From Bubalus kerabau (taxonomy: Eukaryota; Chordata; Mammalia; Artiodactyla; Bovidae), in the NCBI RefSeq assembly GCF_029407905.1, contig NC_073643.1:36366501-36430500 (forward strand): a stretch of DNA of 64,000 nt, read 5' to 3'. The notes beneath the pieces are model-generated. The model saw nothing but the letters and a program-made list of their open reading frames with translations. It was not told the DNA's origin and ran no database searches. Positions 22,506-31,720 of the stretch are shown piece by piece (the stretch's first letter is position 1; each line of letters opens with the position of its first letter). The position numbers and the translations under genes were made by a program.

Positions 22506-23185
22506 AGAGAGAATAGCAAGAACAAATTCTAAAGACAGAGAAAGCAAGAAATGTGGGTGAAAGTTCTGTGGATTGGAAGAATAAAGTGATACATGGTGAA
22601 AAGAGCTTCATCTCAGAGGCCCTGTTTGGGAGGGCTACCAGTTTCTACTAAATAAATAGACACTCAGATAATTTGAATTTGGCATAAGCAATAAGTCATT
22701 TTTAGTATATCATGCAATATTTGGGATATACTTATACTAAAAAATACTATTTCCTGAAATTCAAATTTAACTGAGAGTCTTGCTTTTTATCTGGCAACTC
22801 TTCACCTAAAACTTGGTGAGAATTTTGGATTCTCTTCTGGCTACAGTGAAAAACCAATGGTAGGGCTTAAAGAGGCACAGTGGCATGTTGTGTGTTCTAC
22901 TAAGATCATTCTGATTACTGTGGAGAATGGATTGTACAGAGGCAAAGGCATGGCCATTGCAGTGGTCCAAGAAAGAAAGGATGGTAGCCTAGTCTAGTTA
23001 GTGTTAGAGACTAAGAAAAATAGATAGATTGAGGAGAGAAAAATCTAAGGACTTGTTTATAGATTATGGGAGAGAGGGATAAAAGGGAAGAGGAAAATGA
23101 AGAATGCTCCTAACATTTTGACCTCAGCCACTGGGCAAATTTTCTACTATCTCATAATAAGAAAGTTTTAAATAGTGTTGACAGT
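22506..23185. other. Single-copy stretch
   Basis: The first 150 bp may continue the LTR-like element but cannot be assigned. The rest shows no gene or repeat I recognise. Confidence 0.35.
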
Positions 23186-23189
23186 GGGC

Positions 23190-23405
23190 CATGCTCCCTT
23201 CTAAGCACTTTACATGTACAAACTCTTTGAATATTAACTCATTTAATCTTAAGTATGACTTAGGCACTTGAGAGCGGGAAAGTTGTCCCTAAGGTACTGA
23301 AGGGTTCAGTAGTACGCTGAAGATCATGGAGATAATAGTTGTGGAGTTATGTTTCTAACCATGCAGCCTGGCTTGAGTCCATCCTGCTAGTTGCCACACT
23401 CTACT
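23190..23405 (-). mobile_element. MIR SINE remnant
   Basis: CTAAGCACTTTACATGTAC, TTAACTCATTTAATCTTAAG and TGCAGCCTGGCTTGAGTCCATC match MIR in reverse orientation. Confidence 0.7.
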
Positions 23406-23904
23406 ATCTCTTCTGGTATTGAGCATAGCAGAGGTGCTCAGTAAAGAATTATCGAATCAGTGAATGAATGAGGAAATGAAAGGATGGGTTCCCATGTCTT
23501 ATGTTGATTTTTATACCAGGTGGCTGTGATGTCATTATGCCTGCCAGGTAGACATTATCTGTATGCTTTTTTCCATTCTCCACACAAATTTTAATTTTCC
23601 CTCCATTCTTTTTCTGGACATCATCCCATTATGTTGATGTTAGATATCATTAAAAGAACTCCTGGGAGGTGTTTTTTAAGATTTAAGCTGTTACTAAGTA
23701 GGATTGAGAAACACTTTCCAATGCCCCAAGCAAACTGGCACAGGCGATTAAGTCTGACCTCCAAGAAGGCCACGTTGTATCAAATTCACATCCTGTCCAT
23801 CATCTACTGAATTTTTCCTCCAGATATGTTCTAACCTGCAGGGTATAATGTGCAGTTATCGTCTCATTCTGAGGGACTCAGTACATCCAGTGGGAGGTAA
23901 TCTA
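23406..23904. other. Single-copy stretch
   Basis: Begins with a phrase resembling an old repeat tail (GCTCAGTAAAGAATTATCG, GTGAATGAATGAGG). Otherwise nothing is seen. Confidence 0.35.
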
Positions 23905-24095
23905 GCATGGTGGTTAGGGCTGCTGCTGTCTGGGTAATCAGAGAGACATGCACTCAGATGATGGCTTGGCTCTGTGACCTGAACGTCTTTGTGCTTAGCG
24001 TCCTCATCTGTGTAATGGGGATATTAGTAGGGCCTGTTTCATAGGATGATTGTGAATGATGAGCAGGAAATACTTTTACCAGTACCTGACTGAAT
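23905..24095 (+). mobile_element. MIR SINE remnant
   Basis: TAGCATGGTGGTTAGGGCTG, GGCTTGGCTCTGTGACCTG, GCGTCCTCATCTGTGTAATGG and GGATGATTGTGAATGATGAG are the MIR head, core and tail in order. It lies about 500 bp from a MIR in the opposite orientation. Confidence 0.75.
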
Positions 24096-24182
24096 AAAAT
24101 GCCAAATAAAAAATTGGAATCCATTATATCTAATTCTCACTTAGGAAAAAGCTAGTCATACCAGGCCCACTAGAAGTATCCA

Positions 24183-24954
24183 TCAGATCAGATCAGATCA
24201 ATAGCTCAGTCGTGTCCGACTCTTTGCGACCCCATGAATCGCAGCACGCCAGGCCTCCCTGTCCATCACCAACTCCCGGAGTTCACTGAGACTCATGTCC
24301 ATCGAGTCAGTGATGCCATCCAGCCATCTCATCCTCTGTCGTCCCCTTCTCCTCCTGCCCCCAATCCCTCCCAGCATCAGAGTCTTTTCCAATGAGTCAA
24401 CTCTTTGCATGAGGTGGCCAAAGTACTGGACTTTCAGCTTTAGCATCATTCCTTCCAAAGAAATCCCAGGGCTGATCTCCTTCAGAATGGACTGGTTGGA
24501 TCTCCTTGCAGTCCAGGGGACTCTCAAGAGTCTTCTCCAACACCACAGTTCAAAAGCATCAAGTCTTTGGTGCTCAGCCTTCTTCACAGTCCAACTCTCA
24601 CATCCATACATGACCACAGGAAAAACCATAGCCTTGACTAGACGGACCTTTGTTGGCAAAGTAATGTCTCTGCTTTTGAATAGGCTTTCTAGGTTGGTCA
24701 TAACTTTCCTTCCAAGGAGTAAGCGTCTTTTAATTTCATGGCTGCAATCACCATCTGTAGTGATTTTGGAGCCCAGAAAAATAAAGTCTGACACTGTTTC
24801 CACTGTTTCCCCATCTATTTCCCATGAAGTGGTGGGACTGGATGCCATGATCTTCGTTTTCTGAATGTTGAGCTTTAAGCCAATTTTTTCGCTCTCCACT
24901 TTCACTTTCATCAAGAGGCTTTTGAGTTCCTCTTCACTTTCTGCCATAAGGGTA
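24183..24954 (-). mobile_element. BovB 3' third with intact reading frame
   Basis: On the minus strand the polyprotein C-terminal part is open without a stop for about 250 codons, from the TLMAESEEE block (just after YADD) to AKSRTRLSY near 24201. The frame is extended upstream by about 21 codons of unrelated flanking DNA, giving a 272-codon ORF (25016-24198). The tail is of the GATCA/TGATC type, as at 6220-6241. The RT core including YADD is missing, so there is no enzyme. No clear target duplication. Confidence 0.93.
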
Positions 24955-25766
24955 GCTACAAAATAAGTTCCTTGCCTAGAATTTGCCTTGGTTCTCACAA
25001 GTCCAACTGTGGGCATGAAGAAAGATCTGTGAGCTTGTTCTTACCACTCTCCCCCTTCCCTTGTCTTCAGAAGCCCTCCTATGGAATCATTCCCATTTCT
25101 TAAGACAAATGGACAGGTGTCCATCTGAAGTTATTTAATGATCTTCACACCATCTCTCAGTCCTTTTGTGGCCCCTGCTTAGCTTCCATCTTGGCTTCAA
25201 AGCAAGAGCACACTCAAGAATTCCTAAGCTGATTGCTACTGCAAGCATCAGTCAAGTTCACCAGTGTGTAAGCGAATCAAATGGGCCTCATCAAAGAATA
25301 TTCAGATATTAAACGCCAAACAAGGACAGGGAATGAAGTATATAGGGTATTTTGTCTTATTACTGGGAGATGCTGGCATCTGGCTGGTGAAACCACTAAA
25401 TAAAACTCCCCAAGGAGACCTGTATCAGTATTTTGCATGTGCAAATTAGTGGGACATAAATTCTTTATGGCTACATTATTGAGGAAAATTATTTCAAAGA
25501 GTGTGCAATAGCCAACAAAAATAAATCTTTACGAAACAGGTAAACTTAAGAAACCCTCTGTATCTAAATACAAGCCCTTAAAGTGAAAATTAGGGATGTT
25601 TATTCACTTGACAAAAGGCATTTTTAGCTTCAAAGCAAAGTTTTTCCTAGAATTTGTTAAAGTATGAGGTACTGAAACACAGTTAAAATGTTATCTGATT
25701 CACATGAAATTTTCCCTTTTACATCCTGTGTTGTATGTGGACCACCTCAGTCATCTTTTCTCTCTC
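24955..25766. other. Single-copy stretch
   Basis: No repeat recognised. Short open frames such as 25264-25449 have no features of a known protein. Confidence 0.4.
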
Positions 25767-25798
25767 AGCATTGCCCTGCTTTGCAAAATAAGGGGTTT

Positions 25799-26027
25799 GC
25801 ATGTGTGCTTAGTCACTCAGTTGTGTCCTACTCTTTGTGACCCCATGGACTGTATGTAGCCTGCCAGACCCTTCTGTCCATGGAATTTTTCAGGCAGGAA
25901 TACTGGTGTGGTGGTGTGGATTGTCATTTCCTCCTACAGAGGATATTTCCAGCCCAGGGACTGAGCCTGAGTCTCCTGTGCCTCTTGCACTGGCAGGTGA
26001 ATTTTTTAACCACTGTGCCACCTGGAA
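25799..26027 (-). mobile_element. Bov-tA SINE with unusually long flanking repeat
   Basis: The Bov-A body (GTGACCCCATGGACTGTATG) and tRNA-like head (ending CACTGTGCCACCTGGAAAGC) are on the minus strand and fairly diverged. About 31 bp flanking it on the left (25767-25798, AGCATTG ... AATAAGGGGTTT) recurs on the right (26028-26060) with a few changes. That is longer than a usual SINE target duplication. Confidence 0.85.
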
Positions 26028-26060
26028 AGCATTGTGTCTTGCTTTGCAGAATAAGGGTTT

Positions 26061-26746
26061 AGGGTGAATAATTTCAGAGTTTCATCTGGGAGCAAGATCC
26101 TCCATTTATGGGACCGGAGAGTAGTTTAACATATTCATTTTGTTCTATAAATATACATTTTTCCTTTACTCTTTCCCTCATTTAAGCAAGTAGCAGGTTC
26201 TGGGCCTCTGAGCATCCAACAGAGTTTTGTGGGAAGGCAGAAAGCAGAGAGAGCCTGTCTTCTTGAGGGCAGAGGCAAAGAGGGCAGGGGTTGAGGATGG
26301 GCTTGGAGAGGCATGGAGGGAAGAATGCCATGGGCCAGCAAGAACAGAGACCAGGGTCCACCTTCCTGGCAGTGCCCTGAAGAATTGGCAGAATCCCAGA
26401 AAAAACTGACTCAATGCAGCATCTCAGGCAGTCCAGCAAATCAGCCTTATTTCCCAAGCCTAGTGCTGAAGCAGCCACAAGCTTTAGAACCAACCCGTGT
26501 GGATGGTGGCAGTGGTATTCCCCAGACCACCTCCTTGGTCTGACAACCAGATGGCCACCCCCATTACACCACTTCTGGCACAGAGTTAGACACTAGAAAT
26601 CAAGAATGAGGAATCTCCACATGACTGAGATTAAGATTCCCACCAGCATGGCAGGATAAGGGCTCAAAATCAAAAATAAATTGGCTTAGTTATATAAAGA
26701 AATATGATGTTTCAGAAACACCAAATATAAGGACTAAATTCATATT
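26061..26746. other. Single-copy stretch, moderately G+C-rich
   Basis: Several overlapping frames of 60-103 codons occur on both strands at 26135-26596, as expected by chance in G+C-richer sequence. No domain, splice pattern or repeat was recognised. Confidence 0.4.
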
Positions 26747-26758
26747 CACTATATGTCT

Positions 26759-27578
26759 GTGTGTGTGTGTAGTCGCTCAGTCGTGTCCAACTCTTGCAAC
26801 CCCATAGACTATAGCCTGCCAGGCTCCTCTGTCCATGGAATTCTCCCGGGAGGAATACTGGAGTGAGTTGCCATTTCCTTCTCCAGGAGATCTTCCTGAC
26901 CCAGAAATTGAACCTGGGTCTCCAAAATCACTGCAGATGGTGACTGCAGCCATGAAATTAAAAGATGCTTACTCCTTGGAAGGAAAGTTATGACCAACCT
27001 AGATAGCCTATTCAAAAGCAGAGACATTACTTTGCCAACAAAGGTCTGTCTAGTCAAGGCTGTGGTTTTTCCAGTGGTCATGTATGGATATGAGAGCTGG
27101 ATTGTGAAGAAAGCTGAGTGCCGAAGAATTGATGCTTTTGAACTGTGGTGTTGGAGAAGACTCTTGAGAGTCCCCTGGACTGCAAGGAGATCCAACCAGT
27201 CCATTCTGAAGGAGATCAGCCCTGGGATTTCTTTGGGAGGAATGATGCTAAAGCTGAAAGTCCAGTACTTTGGCCACCTCATGCAAAGAGTTGACTCATT
27301 GGAAAAGACTCTGATGCTGGGAGGGATTGGGGGCAGGAGGAGAAGGGGACGACAGAGGATGAGATGGCTGGATGGCATCACTGACTGGATGACCGTGAAT
27401 CTGAGTGAACTCCGGGAGTTGGTGATGGACAGGGAGGCCTGGCGTGCTGCGATTCATGGTGTCACAAAGAGTCGGACACAACTGAGTGACTGAACTGAAC
27501 TGAACTCCTGCATTGCAGGCAGATTCTTTAGCGACTGAACTACAAGGGAAGCCACTACAACTGAGCTGTGAGGGAAGA
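26759..27578 (-). mobile_element. Bov-tA SINE interrupted by BovB
   Basis: The SINE begins at a GT-rich tail (26759-26770), runs through TGCAACCCCATAGACTATAG to AACCTGGGTCTCC, is cut at about 26921, and resumes at 27506 with TCCTGCATTGCAGGCAGATTC through AAGGGAAGCC and a short second head piece. CACTATATGTCT is repeated exactly outside it (26747-26758 and 27579-27590). Confidence 0.92.
26922..27505 (+). mobile_element. BovB 3' part, nested in Bov-tA
   Basis: Covers the C-terminal polyprotein region from CCAAAATCACTGCAGATGG to TGAACTGAACTGAAC. The frame is open from 26990 to 27493 (167 codons), including the [15 protein letters not shown] and [13 protein letters not shown] segments. CTCC is shared at both junctions, so the target duplication is at most very short or the join used microhomology. 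Confidence 0.95.
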
Positions 27579-27590
27579 CACTATATGTCT

Positions 27591-28169
27591 AGATCACAAT
27601 ATTTGCAATCTTTCGTTCTTTCTAAATCTCCATTAAATTTCTCCTTAATTTTGTCCAGTCCTTTTACTTCTCTTTTTTTTTAAACTATACATGTTACATT
27701 AAGAATATTGAAATGATTCCCTCCAGGGCCTTCCTCTCAAGGGTTTACAAAACACTGCGAGGCGCCTATAGATGCTGCTGTCTGGGAGGCATTTGGACAC
27801 CGTGACTCCTTGTTGGGTTGAAGAGGCACCATCAGAGAGGGCTGTTAATTCGTCAAGAAGAGCTTTGTGACTGTCTGGCTATGTGACAATCAGTTTGTCT
27901 CTGAGCCTCTGTTCTTAGAATTAAGTGGGGGTAGTAGAAAAAAGAAGAATGAATCATATCAGATCTCCCATGAAAGACTGGGCAGACTGTGCCTTCCACA
28001 AGTGCAGCCCTGCCATCCACTCATCAGCCCTGTGCCCAGTACTCCAGGACCTGGTTATGTCTGCCTTTTCCTCACCCACATAGGAAAGCCACATGAGTTA
28101 CCCCTGGCACTCATTATACTGCATAATCCAGCTTGGATACTTTGTGATTCCAGTTTGCCAGGCCTTTTC
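27591..28169. other. Single-copy stretch
   Basis: A T8 tract occurs at 27671-27680. The plus frame 27867-28175 (102 codons) shows no known domain. No repeat recognised. Confidence 0.4.
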
Positions 28170-28177
28170 CTCTAAAG

Positions 28178-28363
28178 CAATGGTCCCCAACCTTTTTGGC
28201 ACCAGGGACCGGTTTCATGGAAGACAATTTTTCCACCGACCTGGGACAGGGGATGGTTTCAGAATGATTTAAGTGCATGACATTTATTATGTACTTCTGT
28301 TATTATTACATCAGTTCCACTTCAGGTCATCAGGCATTAGATCCCAGAGGTTGGGGACCACTG
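28178..28363. mobile_element. hAT-type miniature DNA transposon with inverted ends and 8-bp duplication
   Basis: The left end CAATGGTCCCCAACC and right end GGTTGGGGACCACTG are inverted repeats differing at one position. The 8 bp outside are CTCTAAAG (28170-28177) and CTGTAAAG (28364-28371), one mismatch, matching the nTnnnnAn pattern known for hAT targets. Internal words GCACCAGGGACCGGTTTCATGG and CATCAGGCATTAGATCC belong to a known non-autonomous mammalian family that I cannot name with certainty. At 186 bp it is internally deleted and has no transposase. Confidence 0.9.
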
Positions 28364-28371
28364 CTGTAAAG

Positions 28372-28619
28372 GATTTTGCTTCTAGTAGTCTTTCTGAGGA
28401 AAAAAAGGTTTCATAACTATTTTTCCTTTCCCTCCAAAAGCACTTTTAAATATATGTGTATATAGACAGATTGATTTGATAAGAAGAAAATTGTTATGAA
28501 GTCAGGCAGAACTTCCAAGGACCCCAAAAATAGCTGCAAATTTTTTTTTTCGCCCAAATTAGTTGATATGATAAATGAACAGGGAAGTTTGTCCAGTTAG
28601 TATGGAAAGCAGCCCTTGT
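28372..28619. other. Single-copy spacer
   Basis: A+T-rich, with a T tract near 28541. Nothing identified. Confidence 0.4.
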
Positions 28620-29290
28620 TCAGGCTTCTAGTGAGCAGGGCTCGAGGGAAATCGAGAGGACAGGGGAGTTTCAGGTCCAGCTAACAGTTCTCCAGGAGAG
28701 TACCATTATGCTTCTGTTTCTGGAAACCACACTGGGGCTGGGGGCGGAGGTACTGTTGCTGCCTCCCTCCTCCCCGACTTAGAGAAACAGCTCTGAAGTT
28801 GCAGCAACTGGGTCCAGCTGGGATTTGTCAGAAGTCCTGCGTTCACCCATGACCCAGTGGTTGCCGAGCTCTCAGTGGGGAAGGCGGGCAGTGAACGCCT
28901 CCTGGGGAGAAATATCCGGTTCCCTGCTTGGCCCTGGAAGGCAGACCCCCAGCTTCAACGATGTCTTTGTTATCAGCTCAGACTGGAACTCTGTTTTGCG
29001 TTTTTGTGAGCGTGGGACACCTGTGTGCTCGCACTTTGGGACCCCATCTCCTCTGCCAGGAGAGCACAGCCTGGACTCTGAGATCCCTTTACAAAGGGGA
29101 TAGGGGCTGGGAGGAAAGAGCCCTTTCTGGGCCACCTTGCAGGACCAGCAGGATACCCAAGGGTCTCCCTTGCTCTGCCGCACTCTCCTCAATTCTCCCA
29201 GGTCCCAGCGGGGAGTGCACACTCCAGGGTATTTTTTTCTGTTTTCTGGCTGCAGCTACACAAGGCAGTTGAATTAGAGTCATGATTGTA
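28620..29290. other. G+C-richer single-copy stretch with more CpG
   Basis: CpG occurs many times here (for example in CTCGAG, GGGGGCGGAGG, CCGAGCTC, AAGGCGGGC, GCCGCAC), against scarcity in surrounding non-repeat DNA. No repeat matches. Open frames of 60-116 codons run on both strands at 28825-29283 but show no domain. It could hold a regulatory element or exon of a gene outside the window. It is well below a classical CpG island by eye. Confidence 0.4.
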
Positions 29291-29394
29291 ATTTAATTTC
29301 TCCAGACTCAGAGCTATTTTCTTTCCAAATATATGAGGAGCCAGGAAACGTTCAAAGAACTAGGGAAACCAGCCCAAATTCAGAAAGGTTAAAG

Positions 29395-29637
29395 AGGAAG
29401 AAAAGTCACAGGCTGAATACTACTACTAATATAATCTTTCATAATAATTATAGTATCTCATGTACAATGTAATTTATACATCATATACCATCACATATGT
29501 ATTCTTATATGTATAATATATAGTAATAATCTTAGAGATATGTTATACGTTGTAGTAATTATAGTATGGCACATATATATACATATAACATGTAACATGA
29601 CAATACTCAAAATGTTAAAAAATAATTTTAGTAATAT
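29395..29637. repeat. AT-rich low-complexity tract
   Basis: Built from TATATA, ATAATA and CATATG words. It ends directly at the start of the BovB copy. The phrase just before it resembles 30480-30512 on the other side of that BovB. Confidence 0.75.
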
Positions 29638-30390
29638 AAAAGTGAAGAAGAACTAAAGAGCCTCTTGATGAAAGTGGAAGAGAAGAGTCAAAAGGTGACT
29701 TAAAACTCAGCATTCAAATGACAAAGATCATGGCATCCCATCACATCACTTCATGGCAAATAGATGGGGAAACAATGGCAACAGTAACATATTTTATTTT
29801 CTTGGGCTCCAAAATCACTGCAGATGGTGACTGCAACCATGAAATTAAAAGACGCTGGCTCCTTGGAAGAAAAGCTATGACCAAACTAGGCAGCATACTA
29901 AAAAGCAGAGACATTACTTTGCCGACAAAGGTCCGTCTAGTCAAAGCTATGTTTTTTCTACTAGTCTGTATAGATGTGAGAGTTGGAGTCTAAAGAAAGC
30001 TGAGCGCCAAAGAATTGATGCTTTTGAACTGTGGTGTTGGAGAAGACTCTTGAGAGAGTCCCTTGGACTGCAAGGAGATCAAACCAGTCAGTCTTAAAGG
30101 AAATCAGTCCTGAGTATTCATTGGAAGGACTGACGTTGAAGCTGAAACTCCAATACTTTGGCCAACTGATGCGAAGAACTAATTCATTGGAAAAGACCTG
30201 ATGCTGGGGAAGATTAAAGGTAGGAGGAGAAGGGGACGACAGAGGATGAGATGTTGGATGGCATCATGGACTCAATGGACATAGGTTTGAGCAAGCTCTG
30301 GGAGTTGGTGATGGACAGGGAAGCCTGTGTGCTGCAGTCCATGGGGTCGCAAAGAGTCAGACACAACTGAGCAGCTGAACTGAACTGAAT
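29638..30390 (+). mobile_element. BovB 3' part, old copy
   Basis: Starts just after the YADD position (AAGTGAAGAAGAACTAAAG) and ends at GAACTGAACTGAATAAAAAA. The frame is open at 29718-29993 and broken thereafter by several indels (for example AAGACCTGATGC lacking a base). More diverged than the 24-27 kb copies. Confidence 0.93.
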
Positions 30391-30494
30391 AAAAAAAAAT
30401 AAATAAAATTGGAGGACCATCCAAATGAGATCAGGCGTGGTCAGTACCGTATGGCTATAGACTGGATAGCCATTCCAAGATCAGAAAAGTTTAA

Positions 30495-30655
30495 GAGGAA
30501 GAGGAGACAGGGTAAAATAATAATTATTTTGTAATTATTTTATGATAATTTATATTTAACACAGTTGCATATACATTATCATAGTTATTATTTTATATAC
30601 TATAACATTATATAAATATAAGTATATAATTGTTGGCATTATTATTATAATTAAA
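30495..30655. repeat. AT-rich low-complexity tract
   Basis: AATAATTATTTT and TATAAATATAAGTATATAA words. It mirrors, by position and composition, the tract on the left of the BovB at 29395-29637. Confidence 0.7.
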
Positions 30656-30683
30656 AATAATATTTATTGATTGTTTACCAGTA

Positions 30684-30892
30684 CTTACATCCTCACTCAG
30701 CTGTGTCCAATTCTTTGAGACCTAATGGATTGTAGCCCGCCAGGCCTCTCTGTCCATGGAATTTTCCAGGCAAGGATACTGGAGTGGGTTGCCATTTCCT
30801 TCTCCAGGGGATCCTCCTGGACCCAGGGACCAAACCCAAGTCTCTTGTATCTCCTGCATTGGCAAATGGATTCTTTACCCCTGCACCACCTT
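30684..30892 (-). mobile_element. Bov-tA SINE
   Basis: The reverse of the Bov-A body (TGGATTGTAGCCCGCCAGGC) and of a diverged tRNA head (ATTCTTTACCCCTGCACCACC). It separates two MIR pieces. No clear duplication. Confidence 0.88.
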
Positions 30893-30954
30893 GCAGTGTG
30901 CTAAATACTTTACAGGCATTATATGACTAAATTTTTATAATAACCATATGATGT

Positions 30955-31066
30955 TGGAGGAAATGGCAACCCATTCCAGTATTCTTTCCTGGAGAATCCC
31001 ATGGACAGAGGAGCCTGGTGGGCCAGAGTCCATGGGGTTGCAAAGAGTCGGACACAACTGAAGGGG
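30955..31066 (+). mobile_element. Bov-A SINE unit
   Basis: GGAGGAAATGGCAACCCATT to GGACACAACTGAAGGGGC is a single Bov-A unit. CATATGATGT on the left and CATATGTGC on the right may be a damaged target duplication. Confidence 0.88.
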
Positions 31067-31084
31067 CTTAGCATGCATATGTGC

Positions 31085-31595
31085 ATGTGCAGTATTTTAA
31101 TTCACATACCATACAATTCACTCATTCAAAGTATATAACTCAGTGGTTTTTAGTATATTCAGAGTTTGCCTCCATAACCACAATCAATGTTAGGATATCT
31201 TCATCATCTTCCCTAAAACCTCTATACCCATTAGAAGTCACTCCCCATTCCCCACTTCCACTAGCCCTAGGCAACCACCAATCTACTTTTTGTCTCTATA
31301 GATCTGCATTTTCTGGACATTTCTTAAGAATCATCATATATGGTCATTTGTGCCTGACTTTTTTCATTGAGCATAATGTTTTCAAAGTTTGTCCACATTG
31401 GAGTATGTATCACTACCATATTCCTTTTATGTCTGAATAGTATTCCATTTATTAATGTACCACGTTTTGCTTATCCATTCATCAGCTGATAGGCGTTTGG
31501 GCTGTTTCTGCTTTGGGGCTGTTATGAAGAATTTTGCTCTGGATAATCATGTGCATGTTTTTGTGTGGATGTATGCTTTCATTTATCTTGGGGGT
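31085..31595 (-). mobile_element. Old L1 (L1M-type) 3' fragment
   Basis: TTTAATTCACATACCATAC, ACTCAGTGGTTTTTAGTAT, AAGTCACTCCCCATTCCCC, TTATCCATTCATCAGCTGAT and ATGTATGCTTTCATTTATC are the reverse complement of an L1M-type 3' region, in order. Confidence 0.8.
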
Positions 31596-31720
31596 ACCGT
31601 GTTTTAACCCCATTTCATAGATGAAGAAGCTGAGGTACAGAGATGTTAAGTAACTTGCCCAAGGACACACAGCTAGTTAATGCTCTGAGACTCAAAGTGA
31701 GTTCTGCCTGATGCTTTTAG

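Larger units (their letters stand above)
30656..31720 (-). mobile_element. MIR SINE split by three later insertions
   Basis: Three pieces fit MIR in reverse order: AATATTTATTGATTG (30660-30674), GTGCTAAATACTTTACAGGC (30898-30917) with ATAATAACCATATGATG, and ACCCCATTTCATAGATGAAG with AGTAACTTGCCCAAGGACAC (31606-31667). Between them sit a Bov-tA, a Bov-A and an L1 fragment. Confidence 0.65.

Noticed and set aside
26135..26596. Cluster of 60-103 codon frames on both strands
   Set aside because: They overlap in several phases with no motif or conserved start, as expected by chance.
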